A DNA stretch of 42,237 nucleotides, from assembly GCA_905478925.1 (NCBI GenBank), contig CAJQKQ010000048.1, positions 1 through 42,237 on the forward strand. The letters run 5' to 3'. How positions within the stretch are numbered: position 1 is the first letter of the stretch; every line of letters starts with the position of its first letter. This document shows, piece after piece, positions 34,140 through 42,237 of the stretch. Made by a program: the position numbers and the translations under genes. Under the pieces are notes generated by a model, which was given only the letters and a program-made list of their open reading frames with translations, ran no database searches and was not told the origin of the DNA. This DNA comes from an uncultured Verrucomicrobiales bacterium (GTDB lineage: Bacteria; Verrucomicrobiota; Verrucomicrobiia; Verrucomicrobiales; Akkermansiaceae).

Positions 34140-35345
34140 ATGAAAATCACATTGTTCCTCACTGCCGCCACCGCCACCGTAATCCATGCTGGCACGCCTG
34201 CTCCGGTCGTCGTCGAATCGCCGCCGGAAGTCCAATGGCTGGTGCCTACGCTTGACGCCCGGCTTCGATACGAGTTCTCCGATGTCGAGGGTTTCCAGAA
34301 CTCGAACGCGCTCACGATGCGTCTCCGTCCCGGATTCAAAACCTCAGAATGGAATGGTTTCTCCGCCTTCGCCGAAGGTGAGTTCACCGGTGCCATCATC
34401 GACGACTACAACGGCGGTGCGCCCGGTGTTCATCCCTTCGATCCCGCTAAATCCATCGTCGCCGACCCACAGAATGCCGAGCTAAACAGAGCATTCTTAA
34501 AATACCACGGCTACGACACCACCATCGTCGCCGGTCGGCAGAGGATCATTTACAACAACTCCGCCTTCGTTGGTAATGTCGGCTGGCGCCAGAACGAGCA
34601 AACCTACGATGCCGCCTCCATCGGTTACGAGGCTGACTGCGGCTTCAAGGCCAGTTACGCATGGGTGGGTCAGGTCAACCGCATCTTCGGAGCACAGGCG
34701 AACGGTGTGCTATCGAGCGTGGATTCCAATGTCCACCTGATCAACGCCACCTACTCCGGATGTGAAGACGTCACACTCGGGGGATACGTATATCTGATGG
34801 ATTTCCAGGACGCCGCCGTAAATGGTTGGGACAACAACACCTACGGGATATTTATAGACACCCCGTTGGGCGGCCTTCAGACCCACGCTGAGTTTGCGGT
34901 GCAGAGCGAAGCTGGTCCACTCAACGATAAGGAGGCTCTCTATTTCCACGTCAACGCCTCCAAGTCCATTCGGGGGATTACGCTGATGGGCGGAGTTGAG
35001 CAACTGGACGATGGATTTCAGACCCCGCTCGCCACACTGCACGCCATGAACGGCTTCGCAGACACCACCAATAAATTGCGGGCAGCAGGCATCACCGGTG
35101 GTCTCACCGACAGCTACTTTTCCGTCACCGCACCGCTGCCATGGGATCTAAAATGGAAAAATGTCGCACACTTCTTCGGGGATAACAGCGTGGGTACGGA
35201 CTTCGGATTTGGTTGGGATTCCTTGCTGGTGAAGAAATTCAACGACCACTTCAGTGCGACCGCGATGCTCGGCTATTTCGATTCAAACGATGCACGCTAT
35301 CTGTCAGCCACCAAAGCGACCATACAGCTCGACTACACGTTCTGA
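34140..35345 (+). CDS. Outer-membrane porin paralogous to the nitrate-operon porin
   Basis: The 401-residue protein has a signal peptide (MKITLFLTAATATVIHAG) and strand-rich sequence ending in YTF. It shares with the porin at 12389-13612 the stretches [21 protein letters not shown] and [13 protein letters not shown], and the C-terminal LVKKF(N/D)xxFSA. The two are clearly paralogues of an alginate-export-like family. It follows the NsrR-like gene by 230 bp. Since its twin heads a nitrate importer, this one may admit nitrate, nitrite or another small anion to the periplasm where NO reductase works. This is an inference from gene position. Confidence 0.8.
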   Translation: MKITLFLTAATATVIHAGTPAPVVVESPPEVQWLVPTLDARLRYEFSDVEGFQNSNALTMRLRPGFKTSEWNGFSAFAEGEFTGAIIDDYNGGAPGVHPFDPAKSIVADPQNAELNRAFLKYHGYDTTIVAGRQRIIYNNSAFVGNVGWRQNEQTYDAASIGYEADCGFKASYAWVGQVNRIFGAQANGVLSSVDSNVHLINATYSGCEDVTLGGYVYLMDFQDAAVNGWDNNTYGIFIDTPLGGLQTHAEFAVQSEAGPLNDKEALYFHVNASKSIRGITLMGGVEQLDDGFQTPLATLHAMNGFADTTNKLRAAGITGGLTDSYFSVTAPLPWDLKWKNVAHFFGDNSVGTDFGFGWDSLLVKKFNDHFSATAMLGYFDSNDARYLSATKATIQLDYTF

Positions 35346-35386
35346 GGAACGATCTCAGATGTTTTTCTTGCGTAATCCTCACCAGT

Positions 35387-35463
35387 GGAGCGCACGACTC
35401 CAGTCGCGCAGTTTGCTTCTTCGGATCGGCGGGTAGCCTTGCGCGATTGGAGTCGTGCGTTCC
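35387..35463. repeat. Inverted-repeat element, 24-bp arms with 29-bp loop
   Basis: Arm 35387-35410 (starting GGAGCGCACGACTCCA) and arm 35440-35463 are reverse complements except at two positions, both of which still pair as G-U in RNA. The element lies between the porin and the convergent peptidase gene. It could be a bidirectional terminator or a MITE/REP-like mobile unit. Confidence 0.8.
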
Positions 35464-35606
35464 CGCGTGCGGCTTTCCGAGACATGCCGGAGGTGGGGAT
35501 TCTGCAGAACCCGTCGAAATTCCACTGGAAAAAATGGGAGGCGGTCGCGGCATGGCAATCTGGAAAATGTTAAAATGAGACGATTGATCCGAAAAAGTGG
35601 GTGAAA

Positions 35607-37778
35607 TTACTTACCTCCAAACAAGCGTTGTTTGAGATAGGTGAATTCTAGCGCGCTGCGTTTGGCACGTTCCGTTTGGTTGGCGGCGGCGGAATGGCCT
35701 CCGTCAGTGTTTTCGTAATAATAAAACGGCAATTCGGCGTCTTCGAACTTTTTGGCCATCTTGCGGGCGTGGCCGGGATGAACTCGGTCGTCTTTGGTCG
35801 AGGTCACGAAAAACGGCACGGGATATTCTTTGGCCGAATCAAAATTATGAACGGGTGAAATCTTCTCCAAAAACGCGCGTTCTTCCGGAACTTCCGGGGA
35901 GCCATATTCATCCACCCATGAGGCACCGGCGAGCAGGAGGTGAAACCGCAGCATGTCGAGAAGCGGCACTTGAACAACCACTGCATTCCACAAATCGGGG
36001 CGCTGATTCAACATCACCCCCATGAGCAAACCGCCGTTTGAACCGCCCATGATACCGAGATGCGCGGGGCTGGTGATTTTCTTTTCGATCAGATTTTCAC
36101 CGACGGCAATGAAGTCATCGTAAATAATCTGGCGCTTCGTTTTTAGTCCCGCCTGATGCCAATTCGGGCCGTATTCGCCGCCGCCACGGATATTTGCCAG
36201 CACGTAGGCACCGCCTTTTTCCAACCACAATCGACCGATAACCGGATTGTAGGAAGGTCGAAGTGAAATCTGAAATCCACCGTAAGCGTAGAGCAAAGTT
36301 GGAGTTGTGCCGTCGAGAGTTATGTCGTCGCGACACACCAAGAGGTAAGGGATTTGCGTTCCATCGGTCGAGGTAGCGAAGAATTGCTCCACCTTCAAAT
36401 CGGTGGTGTCGAACTTTCCGGGAAGGCTTTTCAAGGTCTTGGTGTCGCCGGTTTTCGTGTCATAAGACAACAGCGAATCGGGTGTGAGAAAGGCTTCGTA
36501 ATTCAGGAAAACAGTTTCCTCATCTTTGTCGGCAAACGCGACGCCGACCTGTCCGGTTCCCGGTAACTTGATTTCCGTCGTCGTCCACGGGCTTCCGGGT
36601 TCGAGTCGGAGGACTTTTCCAGCGACGTTTTCATTAATGGATAGCAGAGCCGCCCCTTTCGCGATGGCGACGCCATTCACTGCCTGGGTTTTGTCTGGAC
36701 GGAAAACAAGGGAGACCTCGGGGAGCGTGTGGTTTTCCAAAAACGTATCCAGTTCGAAGGCGACGAGATCACCGGATTTAAAATCAGCCGATTGGCCGTC
36801 GGGTGACCAATCCTGCTCCAGCGCCACGAGGAATTGTCCTTTGAAAATCCCTTCCGGCGAGCATTTCGGAGGCAGCGGCCACTGCACTGGGTCAGTTCCG
36901 TCCTCGGGCAAAAGCCAAAGGGTGCTTGTAAAAAAAGTATTTGCCTCGCGGGCACATGCTAGGACGCGCCCGTCTTCCAGTTCAAAGGTCATTGGCCACA
37001 TCGAAACATCGGTTTTATCTCCGCGAATGACTTCTTCGGCGTCTGCCAGTGGCGTCCCGCGCTTCCACCGTTTCAGCACGAAGGGGTAGCCGCTCTCGGT
37101 AACGGTATCGTCTCCCCAATCGGTGCCGATCAACAAGGTATCGGTATCGATCCAGGCGATATCCTGCTTGGCTTCGGAAGTGATAAATCCGTCATCTAGA
37201 AAGGCTTTTTTCTGTAAATCAAACTCGCGATTAATCACTGCATCCTTGCCGCCATCGGAGAGTGAAATGAGGCACACAAACGGATCCGAATCCGACTTCC
37301 GGAAGACGCTTGCGCCTTTGAAGACCCAGTTGCTATCCTCATCTGAAGCGAGCTTGTCGAAATCTAGAACGGTCTCCCATTCAGGATTTTCCGCCGCATA
37401 TTCAGCCTCCGGGGTGCGTCGCCATAGTCCGCGGACATGGGTGTCATCCTGCCAGAAATTGTAGACCATGCCGTCACGGATCCGACCGTAGGGAATCCGC
37501 TCTTTCGAGGTTAGTATTTCGATCGCCGCAGCTTCAGTTGCCGGGTATTCAGGAGCTGCCTGTAATTCGTTAAGCGAACGCTCATTTTGCGCGCGAACCC
37601 AGGCTATGGCTCGTTCACCCTCAACCTCTTCAAGCCAAAGCAGGTCTTCGGTAGTAACGGCGGATGATTTCTCAGAATGTTCGGGAAGTTCGGCAGGCAT
37701 CGTTTCGCTGGAAGGTGAGGGTGCTTTTTCGCAGGAAAAAAGTAGCGCAGAGAAAAGCACGGCAGTGGTCAGTCGCAT
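35607..37778 (-). CDS. Prolyl oligopeptidase-family serine peptidase (S9A), lipoprotein
   Basis: The 723-residue protein starts with a lipoprotein signal (LLFSC, C16), so it is probably anchored to a membrane. A seven-bladed propeller-type N-terminal part (about 45-470) begins with the S9A linker-like LEEVEGERAIAWVRAQNERS. The C-terminal alpha/beta hydrolase domain carries the nucleophile S580 in GGSNGG, preceded by NIRGGGEYG and YAYGGFQ, the acid in KDDRVHPGH, and the histidine in TDGGHSA near the end. It cleaves short proline-containing peptides. The gene is complete, and the start at ATG 37778 gives the lipobox at the right distance. Confidence 0.9.
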   Translation of the reverse strand: MRLTTAVLFSALLFSCEKAPSPSSETMPAELPEHSEKSSAVTTEDLLWLEEVEGERAIAWVRAQNERSLNELQAAPEYPATEAAAIEILTSKERIPYGRIRDGMVYNFWQDDTHVRGLWRRTPEAEYAAENPEWETVLDFDKLASDEDSNWVFKGASVFRKSDSDPFVCLISLSDGGKDAVINREFDLQKKAFLDDGFITSEAKQDIAWIDTDTLLIGTDWGDDTVTESGYPFVLKRWKRGTPLADAEEVIRGDKTDVSMWPMTFELEDGRVLACAREANTFFTSTLWLLPEDGTDPVQWPLPPKCSPEGIFKGQFLVALEQDWSPDGQSADFKSGDLVAFELDTFLENHTLPEVSLVFRPDKTQAVNGVAIAKGAALLSINENVAGKVLRLEPGSPWTTTEIKLPGTGQVGVAFADKDEETVFLNYEAFLTPDSLLSYDTKTGDTKTLKSLPGKFDTTDLKVEQFFATSTDGTQIPYLLVCRDDITLDGTTPTLLYAYGGFQISLRPSYNPVIGRLWLEKGGAYVLANIRGGGEYGPNWHQAGLKTKRQIIYDDFIAVGENLIEKKITSPAHLGIMGGSNGGLLMGVMLNQRPDLWNAVVVQVPLLDMLRFHLLLAGASWVDEYGSPEVPEERAFLEKISPVHNFDSAKEYPVPFFVTSTKDDRVHPGHARKMAKKFEDAELPFYYYENTDGGHSAAANQTERAKRSALEFTYLKQRLFGGK

Positions 37779-37930
37779 GAGAGTGAATAGGTAACCGGCA
37801 GGGAAGTTTTTTCAAAGAAAATGCGGGGGACTCCTGTCAGGGATGATTTACGTCGATACTCGTTCTGCGGGACTAACCCCTTTGAAGAACCTACTTGGCA
37901 AAGCTGCCTTGAAAACTACAGTCGCGCCCT

Positions 37931-40366
37931 ATGATTTTCTCCTATGGTGCGATGAGGAGAATGTTGCAATTGCTGATCGCTCTAGCCTGCCTGTCATGTC
38001 CGGTTCACGCCGCCGTGCATGGGCACGGGACAGAGGAGAAAGGAGGCAAGCGCAAGGCGTCGCCTATTCCGGATTACAATCCGGCCAAACAACCGGTGAC
38101 CACCGGTGAGTTTCTCGTGGGCTTCATCGTCATCACCTTCAAGGAAACCGTTGCCCCGGAAGACACTGATCAAGCTATCAGGTCTGCAAATCAGGTTTCC
38201 AGTAACCCTCAGCATGCGGAAACCGGAAAGCAGGATAAATCCGGAAGATATTCCTCTGGTGTCGACCTGAAGGAGTATTTCAAGGTCTACAGCAACGACA
38301 TCACTTGGCCGAAACTCGTGGTGATGCCTGATGAAGATACCAACTACCAGGACCCTCACTTTTACGGTTATTACTGCGAGTATCACTATTGGCGAAACCC
38401 CATCGGTTGGAAAGACAGGGAAGAAGGCAATGATCGGGTGAAAGAGATGAATGAGAATGCCCTGAAATTTGCCAACCAATCCTACCGTGGTGATAAGCCC
38501 CGGTTCATGTGCTACAACTACGTCACGCGCCGACCCAAGGAACCAACCGAGGAGGTAAGTGCCGCGCTCCTCGACTTCTATGACAACCGTGACGCTGATC
38601 CAGACCGGACCAAGCCAGTCAAAACCCGCAGGAGCAAAGAGCCCAAGAATCCGACCAAGATTTTTAAACCTTGGGATTCCTATAGGCCGGCTTGTAAGTG
38701 GGGCGAGCCGATGTGGCCCAATTCCAAAATCCAGATCAATGACTTCGCCGGTGGTGTGCTCGCTCATGAGCTCGGACACTCACTTGGAGCTCCAGACGTC
38801 TATCGCATAGGTCGTTTCAATGATGGTATCGGTGGCGGCGCAAGCCCTCTCGCATACGGCCCCACTGCGAATGCCTTCAGCCGGTTTTATCACCACGCCT
38901 TTATCGAGGAACGGAATCACCCGACCATTAAAAACCCAGGGACCTACACCCTGCATCCGCGGCACATCACACCACAGGGAAAAGAAGCGCTCGGCTACCT
39001 CATCCCCAGCAATCATCCCCACTACATGTATCATGTGGAATACATCCACGAGGAGGATCGTATCGCTGGCGTAGGTCCCGACCATGAGGGGATGCTCATC
39101 TCTGTGGTGAATTTGGGGCTGACCAATTACCTGGGTTCACCGGACTACTTTTACGTTTACCGCCCCAATGATCCATTCTTCCGGGGTGGGGGGGACACCA
39201 ACAAATGTCTGTTCGGCAAGTCCCACAATCGAACGAAATTTGACATGACCACCGAGCCGTCATCCAGGCTTCCCAATCTCATGGATGGCGGGATTTCCTT
39301 CAAAAACATCGAGGAAAAAGACGGAACTCTCACCTTCGATTTAGAGACCGATCGTCATCGGGTAAGCGGTAGTGACTACACGAACTCAATGCTACCGCAA
39401 ATCCGCCTCGATGAGATTAGCGATGTTCAGCCCACCAGCTTCACGATGGATTGCACTATCAAATTCCGCGGTGAGCCCTTGATTACCACTTACGGCTTTT
39501 GCTGGTCCACCTCTAAAGAACCCACCATCCGCGACGATACCTACACTCTGGCTCATCGCGAGTGTTACCGGGGGCATGCGATCAATCTGAGACCCAACAC
39601 CACCTACTACGTCCGCGCTTTCGCGAACAACGGCATCGGTGTCCGCTACAGCGATGAGGAACAGATTGTCAAAACGCCAGAGCCCAATACCTCTTCCGCT
39701 AGTATCGGCCCGTTGTTCACCGACTCCTTCTCGGACAATCGCTATTTATTCAACAAATACAGCAATGAAGCCACTTCGCCGTTCATCGGTTACAGCCCGA
39801 CTTGTGTGTTTGCGAAGCTCATTGCCTACTATCGCCCCGAACGGTTTGAATCCACCTCCTCGAAGGCTCGATCGAAAGGCTCAGATGTCGATTTTAGCCA
39901 ACTGAGTTGGAATCCCTCAGCGGGTGATTACCCGATGCGTTTGGAGGAAATCGACGGATTTTTCCAACATGTTTACGCTCAAGGATTGAAACGGAACTTT
40001 CATAACATAAAGCCCGAGAAAGACTTTCTTCGCAATATTGAGGAACTCACCGGTGTCCGCAGTAAGCCGGTTCTCTCTCAGTTGCAGCCGGACAATCTCA
40101 AGGCTGTGTCCGAACTCATCCGCGAAGATCTGACGCAAAGCCGTCCGGTTCTAATCCTGTTCTCGGATGGAGCTGAACCCATGAGCTGGGCACTTATTGA
40201 TGGGATCGGTAGCACGGGAAAATTCCATGTGGATTTCCCCCGCAATTCCGAGTTTTTGGTCGATGGAAATATATTCAAACCGAAGTCAGGCCATTGTGTG
40301 CCTGAGTTGCTGATGATCCCAGGATACAAAACCTACCTGGTGACTTCGTGCTTTTATAAGAAATAA
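37931..40366 (+). CDS. Secreted M6-like metalloprotease with Fn3-like and degenerate streptopain-like parts
   Basis: The 811-residue protein is exported; the best signal peptide starts at the ninth residue (MRRMLQLLIALACLSCPVHA), so ATG 37955 is a possible true start. A zinc protease domain has HELGHSLGAPDVYR (H279, E280, H283) followed by a Gly-rich segment, as in M6-type peptidases. Around residues 490-590 TTYYVRAFANNGIGVRYSDE resembles a fibronectin III strand. From about 615 the sequence looks like a C10 streptopain/Spi fold: SPTCVFAKLIAYYRP carries a cysteine (C625) where C10 enzymes have theirs. However, the region that should hold the catalytic His reads EPMSWALIDG (about 750), without His. 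This part may be a non-catalytic pseudo-protease. M6 assignment is by motif only. Confidence 0.6.
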   Translation: MIFSYGAMRRMLQLLIALACLSCPVHAAVHGHGTEEKGGKRKASPIPDYNPAKQPVTTGEFLVGFIVITFKETVAPEDTDQAIRSANQVSSNPQHAETGKQDKSGRYSSGVDLKEYFKVYSNDITWPKLVVMPDEDTNYQDPHFYGYYCEYHYWRNPIGWKDREEGNDRVKEMNENALKFANQSYRGDKPRFMCYNYVTRRPKEPTEEVSAALLDFYDNRDADPDRTKPVKTRRSKEPKNPTKIFKPWDSYRPACKWGEPMWPNSKIQINDFAGGVLAHELGHSLGAPDVYRIGRFNDGIGGGASPLAYGPTANAFSRFYHHAFIEERNHPTIKNPGTYTLHPRHITPQGKEALGYLIPSNHPHYMYHVEYIHEEDRIAGVGPDHEGMLISVVNLGLTNYLGSPDYFYVYRPNDPFFRGGGDTNKCLFGKSHNRTKFDMTTEPSSRLPNLMDGGISFKNIEEKDGTLTFDLETDRHRVSGSDYTNSMLPQIRLDEISDVQPTSFTMDCTIKFRGEPLITTYGFCWSTSKEPTIRDDTYTLAHRECYRGHAINLRPNTTYYVRAFANNGIGVRYSDEEQIVKTPEPNTSSASIGPLFTDSFSDNRYLFNKYSNEATSPFIGYSPTCVFAKLIAYYRPERFESTSSKARSKGSDVDFSQLSWNPSAGDYPMRLEEIDGFFQHVYAQGLKRNFHNIKPEKDFLRNIEELTGVRSKPVLSQLQPDNLKAVSELIREDLTQSRPVLILFSDGAEPMSWALIDGIGSTGKFHVDFPRNSEFLVDGNIFKPKSGHCVPELLMIPGYKTYLVTSCFYKK

Positions 40367-40524
40367 GCGGCGTGGAGCCAGTTGCTACCCAAGGCTAGGT
40401 AATCCGGCCATTGCAACGATGGCGGCTGCATTTTTCAGCGCCATTCGGATCAGATCTCGTATTGGAATGTTTCTCGGAAGATTCGGCCAAAACGCCGAGA
40501 AAAGTGGCCTTTGGGCTCTTTGAA

Positions 40525-40851
40525 ATGTTAAAGTGCAACTCCCGACCCCTTTCCAAATCGTCGGACGAGGACCGGTGCTACATCGGCTACTGCCCCGATC
40601 TCTATTTCGGCGGCGTCTGCCACGGCGACTCCGAGGAAGAAACCTACGCGGAACTCTGCTCCATCGTTCGCGACGAGATCGACCACCGCTTGGAAAAGGA
40701 CGAAACCCTCCCAAAACCAATCGTCAGAGCCACCAAAGACCTCGACTTCGCCGTCTCCGGATCAACGATCGGCACTCGTAGGAATCCCACCGGAGCCTCG
40801 CCCGGCGTGAACTTCAGCCCTGCCTTCGCCCCGGAATCCGGATCACGGTAG
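40525..40851 (+). CDS. hicB: HicB-like antitoxin-type protein, no visible HicA partner
   Basis: The 108-residue protein (start ATG 40525) contains the HicB-like core: DEDRCYIGYCPDLYFGG, then HGDSEEETYAELCSIVRDEI and RLEKDETLPKP. HicB proteins neutralise the HicA mRNA interferase or act as stand-alone DNA-binding or unknown factors. A hicA gene (about 60-80 residues) was not found on either side, and no HTH is attached. The last 40 residues overlap, antisense, the 3' end of the holin/lipoprotein frame, so this tail may not be original. The frame extends upstream to 40411 but without family similarity. Confidence 0.65.
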   Translation: MLKCNSRPLSKSSDEDRCYIGYCPDLYFGGVCHGDSEEETYAELCSIVRDEIDHRLEKDETLPKPIVRATKDLDFAVSGSTIGTRRNPTGASPGVNFSPAFAPESGSR

Positions 40852-41186
40852 ACAATGGATCCCTGCACCGGGGAATCCCCAGAACAGGATGGCAGCAGGA
40901 AGGAAAGGCAGCACAGAAGCAGCAACACCTGGAGACCCGTTGCCGAGCCTCCAGGTGATCCATTACCACTGGCTCCAGCACCGCTACCGGAGATTGAAAT
41001 TTTCCCGTTCGTCACAAACCGAATCAGAACACCCACCGCCGCGAAGGCAGAGACGAACGGCACAGGGTTGCTAGCTAGCCACTCTCGCACTGGAGGGAAA
41101 GCCATCGAGAGCATGGCAATGGCATTCAGCCAGAAGGTTTTCGAAAGCCAGAATGCCTTGTTCGTGGTGGTCGTCTTGTTGGACAT
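40644..41186 (-). CDS. Holin-like plus lipoprotein-like reading frame, probably phage-derived
   Basis: The frame from ATG 41186 (MSNKTTTTNKAFWLSKTFWL) has a first part of about 65 residues with two hydrophobic helices, resembling small phage holins. A Ser/Gly linker and a second hydrophobic segment with a lipobox (LSFLLPSC) follow, and then SGDSPVQGSIVYRDPDSGAK and more. Phage holin and spanin-like lipoprotein genes normally overlap as separate genes; here they are in one frame. The end (about 40644-40780) runs antisense to the HicB-like gene and is probably not original. A TTG start 12 bp upstream is possible. The family call is tentative. Confidence 0.45.
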   Translation of the reverse strand: MSNKTTTTNKAFWLSKTFWLNAIAMLSMAFPPVREWLASNPVPFVSAFAAVGVLIRFVTNGKISISGSGAGASGNGSPGGSATGLQVLLLLCCLSFLLPSCSGDSPVQGSIVYRDPDSGAKAGLKFTPGEAPVGFLRVPIVDPETAKSRSLVALTIGFGRVSSFSKRWSISSRTMEQSSA

Positions 41187-41337
41187 GCACGCATCCAACC
41201 ACGCATCCGGGAAACCCCATCCCCACTGCCACCCACTGGCACCTACTCATACCTACTTCGCCCCCAAGGAGGGGCTGCATCCTGCTGCCCAACAACCCAA
41301 GTCTTCCCTGAAAACTGAAAACTTTCCCCTAGAACAC

Positions 41338-41607
41338 TTAGGATCGCATCTGCCCCTGCTTGTATTCCCAAACCGATAGCAGATCAACGCGCAAGTGGGA
41401 GTTGCGCCGATGCGCCTTGTGTTTGTAGGCGCGGATCACACCGGCCGCTTTCAGCTCATAGATCATGTGCCGGTCGCAGCCATCCAGTATCCTGCAGGCC
41501 ATCCGCACACTGCCGAAACGCCGCAACTTCGATCCCTTCGCCGTCGTCATCGTCGTGTCTTCTGTCCAGGAGATCCCTGGCAATTCCGGTGTGGTCTGGC
41601 TGGCCAT
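41338..41607 (-). CDS. Small excisionase-like helix-turn-helix protein
   Basis: The 89-residue protein (ATG 41607, or GTG 41625) has a C-terminal winged-helix-like part: FGSVRMACRILDGCDRHMIY, LKAAGVIRAYKHKAHRRNSH and LRVDLLSVWEYKQ. Recognition helix, wing and R-x-D-L-LS-V are typical of small excisionase/MerR-like DNA-binding domains of mobile elements. It precedes the holin-like frame by 151 bp on the same strand, suggesting a phage or plasmid-derived mini-module. No integrase is in the window. Confidence 0.5.
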   Translation of the reverse strand: MASQTTPELPGISWTEDTTMTTAKGSKLRRFGSVRMACRILDGCDRHMIYELKAAGVIRAYKHKAHRRNSHLRVDLLSVWEYKQGQMRS

Positions 41608-41834
41608 GCGGAAATCATACCACACCCCCGCCAGCTTTGACGTTAGGTGAGATGCTCCTAGTATTTCTCTGGTGGCAGCGGGGCGTCGGCTTCAGCTTCG
41701 TTCGGTAAAAATCCACCGCAAGGGTTGAACCTTGACGGGGATGCTCGAATCGATTGTTGTTCGGAAACAACGGATTGCACTGAACGGCTTTTCCGTCAGT
41801 GAATACCGCTGTTATCCAAAGAAATCTTAGAACC

Positions 41835-42140
41835 ATGCACACAGACTCCACGCAGATGATCGGCACAGAGCTTAAATTTTATGGCTACATCGTTGGATTG
41901 CAGCTTCAGCCTTGTAACTTGCCAGAATCGCCTGATGTCGCGGGTCGTATGTTTGCAACTTTTGAATATGGCGCCACAACAACTGTTTGGGAGATTCCTG
42001 ACCATAAGCTTTTCAGGGAGCTTTCTAGGCACCTTTCCGACAACGCACAGATGAGAGATGAACATGAGGATTATGGTTATTCTAAGCTTTATATTGAGAA
42101 GAAGGATGGAGTGAAGTGGTTCCCTTACCGTTGCCAGTAA
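41835..42140 (+). CDS. Small hypothetical protein
   Basis: The 101-residue protein (ATG 41835; GTG 41799 is possible) is soluble, with alternating polar and aromatic residues (GTELKFYGYIVGLQLQPC, FATFEYGATTTVWEIPDH, EHEDYGYSKLYIEKKDG). No signal, membrane helix or known motif is seen. The frame is well formed and its local base use (A/T-richer than the nor and nrt genes) suggests recent transfer with the neighbouring phage-like genes. The function is unknown. Confidence 0.5.
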   Translation: MHTDSTQMIGTELKFYGYIVGLQLQPCNLPESPDVAGRMFATFEYGATTTVWEIPDHKLFRELSRHLSDNAQMRDEHEDYGYSKLYIEKKDGVKWFPYRCQ

Positions 42141-42192
42141 ATTTTGAGTTTTATTGATGTCGTGATCTGGTCTGTGAGGTGGGCGGGGCGGT

Positions 42193-42233
42193 CAAGCTGG
42201 CTCAGCTTGCCGGGGTTTGGGGCGGGTAGCCCC
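42193..42233. terminator. Two hairpins after the last gene
   Basis: CAAGCTG-GCT-CAGCTTG (42193-42209) and GGGGC-gggta-GCCCC (42219-42233) follow the stop at 42140 by 50-80 bp. There is no T-run in the window, so termination is possible but unproven; REP-type palindromes are an alternative. Confidence 0.35.
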
Positions 42234-42237
42234 AAGG

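Noticed and set aside
40385..40720. Minus-strand frame over the HicB-like gene
   Set aside because: It is arginine-rich antisense sequence of a recognised protein core.

Overview
The window looks like a chromosomal segment of a Verrucomicrobiota bacterium, probably order Verrucomicrobiales. The grounds are a PVC-type dehydrogenase-like protein, a broken PVC-type CxxCH cytochrome and a ThuA protein in one operon, secreted sulfatases, alginate-export-like porins and weak Shine-Dalgarno sequences. No rRNA, tRNA or CRISPR array was recognised. Several loci are eroded (truncated sulfatases, a frameshifted cytochrome, a deleted norE, a gntR/SEC-C chimera, an ELM1 fragment), so the region is under active decay or rearrangement.

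Region 1 (1-7290). A REP-associated transposase tail is followed by a 74-bp repeat, a HAD-IIA phosphatase, an ELM1-family remnant and a tight three-gene operon: D-glycerate kinase, a GpgP/MPGP-like phosphatase, and a 992-residue fusion of a GT81 glucosyl-3-phosphoglycerate synthase with a GH13_18 glucosylglycerate phosphorylase. On paper the operon encodes both arms of glucosylglycerate metabolism: 3-phosphoglycerate to glucosylglycerate, and back through glucose-1-phosphate plus glycerate. A textbook sigma-54 promoter (TGGCAC-N5-TTGCT) lies just upstream. Two more copies of the 74-bp repeat close the block, so it sits between direct repeats.

Region 2 (7291-13963, minus strand). A porin and a NrtA-NrtB-NrtD-NrtD nitrate/nitrite-type ABC importer form an operon with a weaker sigma-54-like promoter. 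Its NrtB carries a coiled-coil insertion of about 240 residues. The two sigma-54-type sites suggest that the carbon/osmolyte cycle and nitrogen uptake may share nitrogen-stress control.

Region 3 (13964-26843). This is a sugar-acid and sulfated-polysaccharide region. It holds a secreted protein of unknown family, sulfatase fragments, and a minus-strand operon: MFS transporter, L-rhamnonate dehydratase, GguC/AraD1-type FAH protein, 3-hydroxyisobutyrate-dehydrogenase-like oxidoreductase, ThuA protein, broken PVC cytochrome, PVC dehydrogenase-like protein and a sulfatase stub. A gntR remnant and a perfect palindrome lie at its head. The gene content suggests use of deoxysugars such as rhamnose from sulfated glycans.

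Region 4 (26975-35345). A nitric-oxide reductase locus norC(diheme)-norB-norQ-norD-norE(broken)-norF ends at a strong hairpin. A convergent group III truncated haemoglobin is divergent from an Rrf2/NsrR-like regulator, and a second porin closely related to the one in the nitrate operon follows.

Region 5 (35346-42237). A long inverted-repeat element, a lipoprotein prolyl oligopeptidase, a secreted metalloprotease with an apparently degenerate streptopain-like C-terminal part, and a small phage-like cluster (HicB-like protein, holin/lipoprotein ORF, excisionase-like HTH) end the window.
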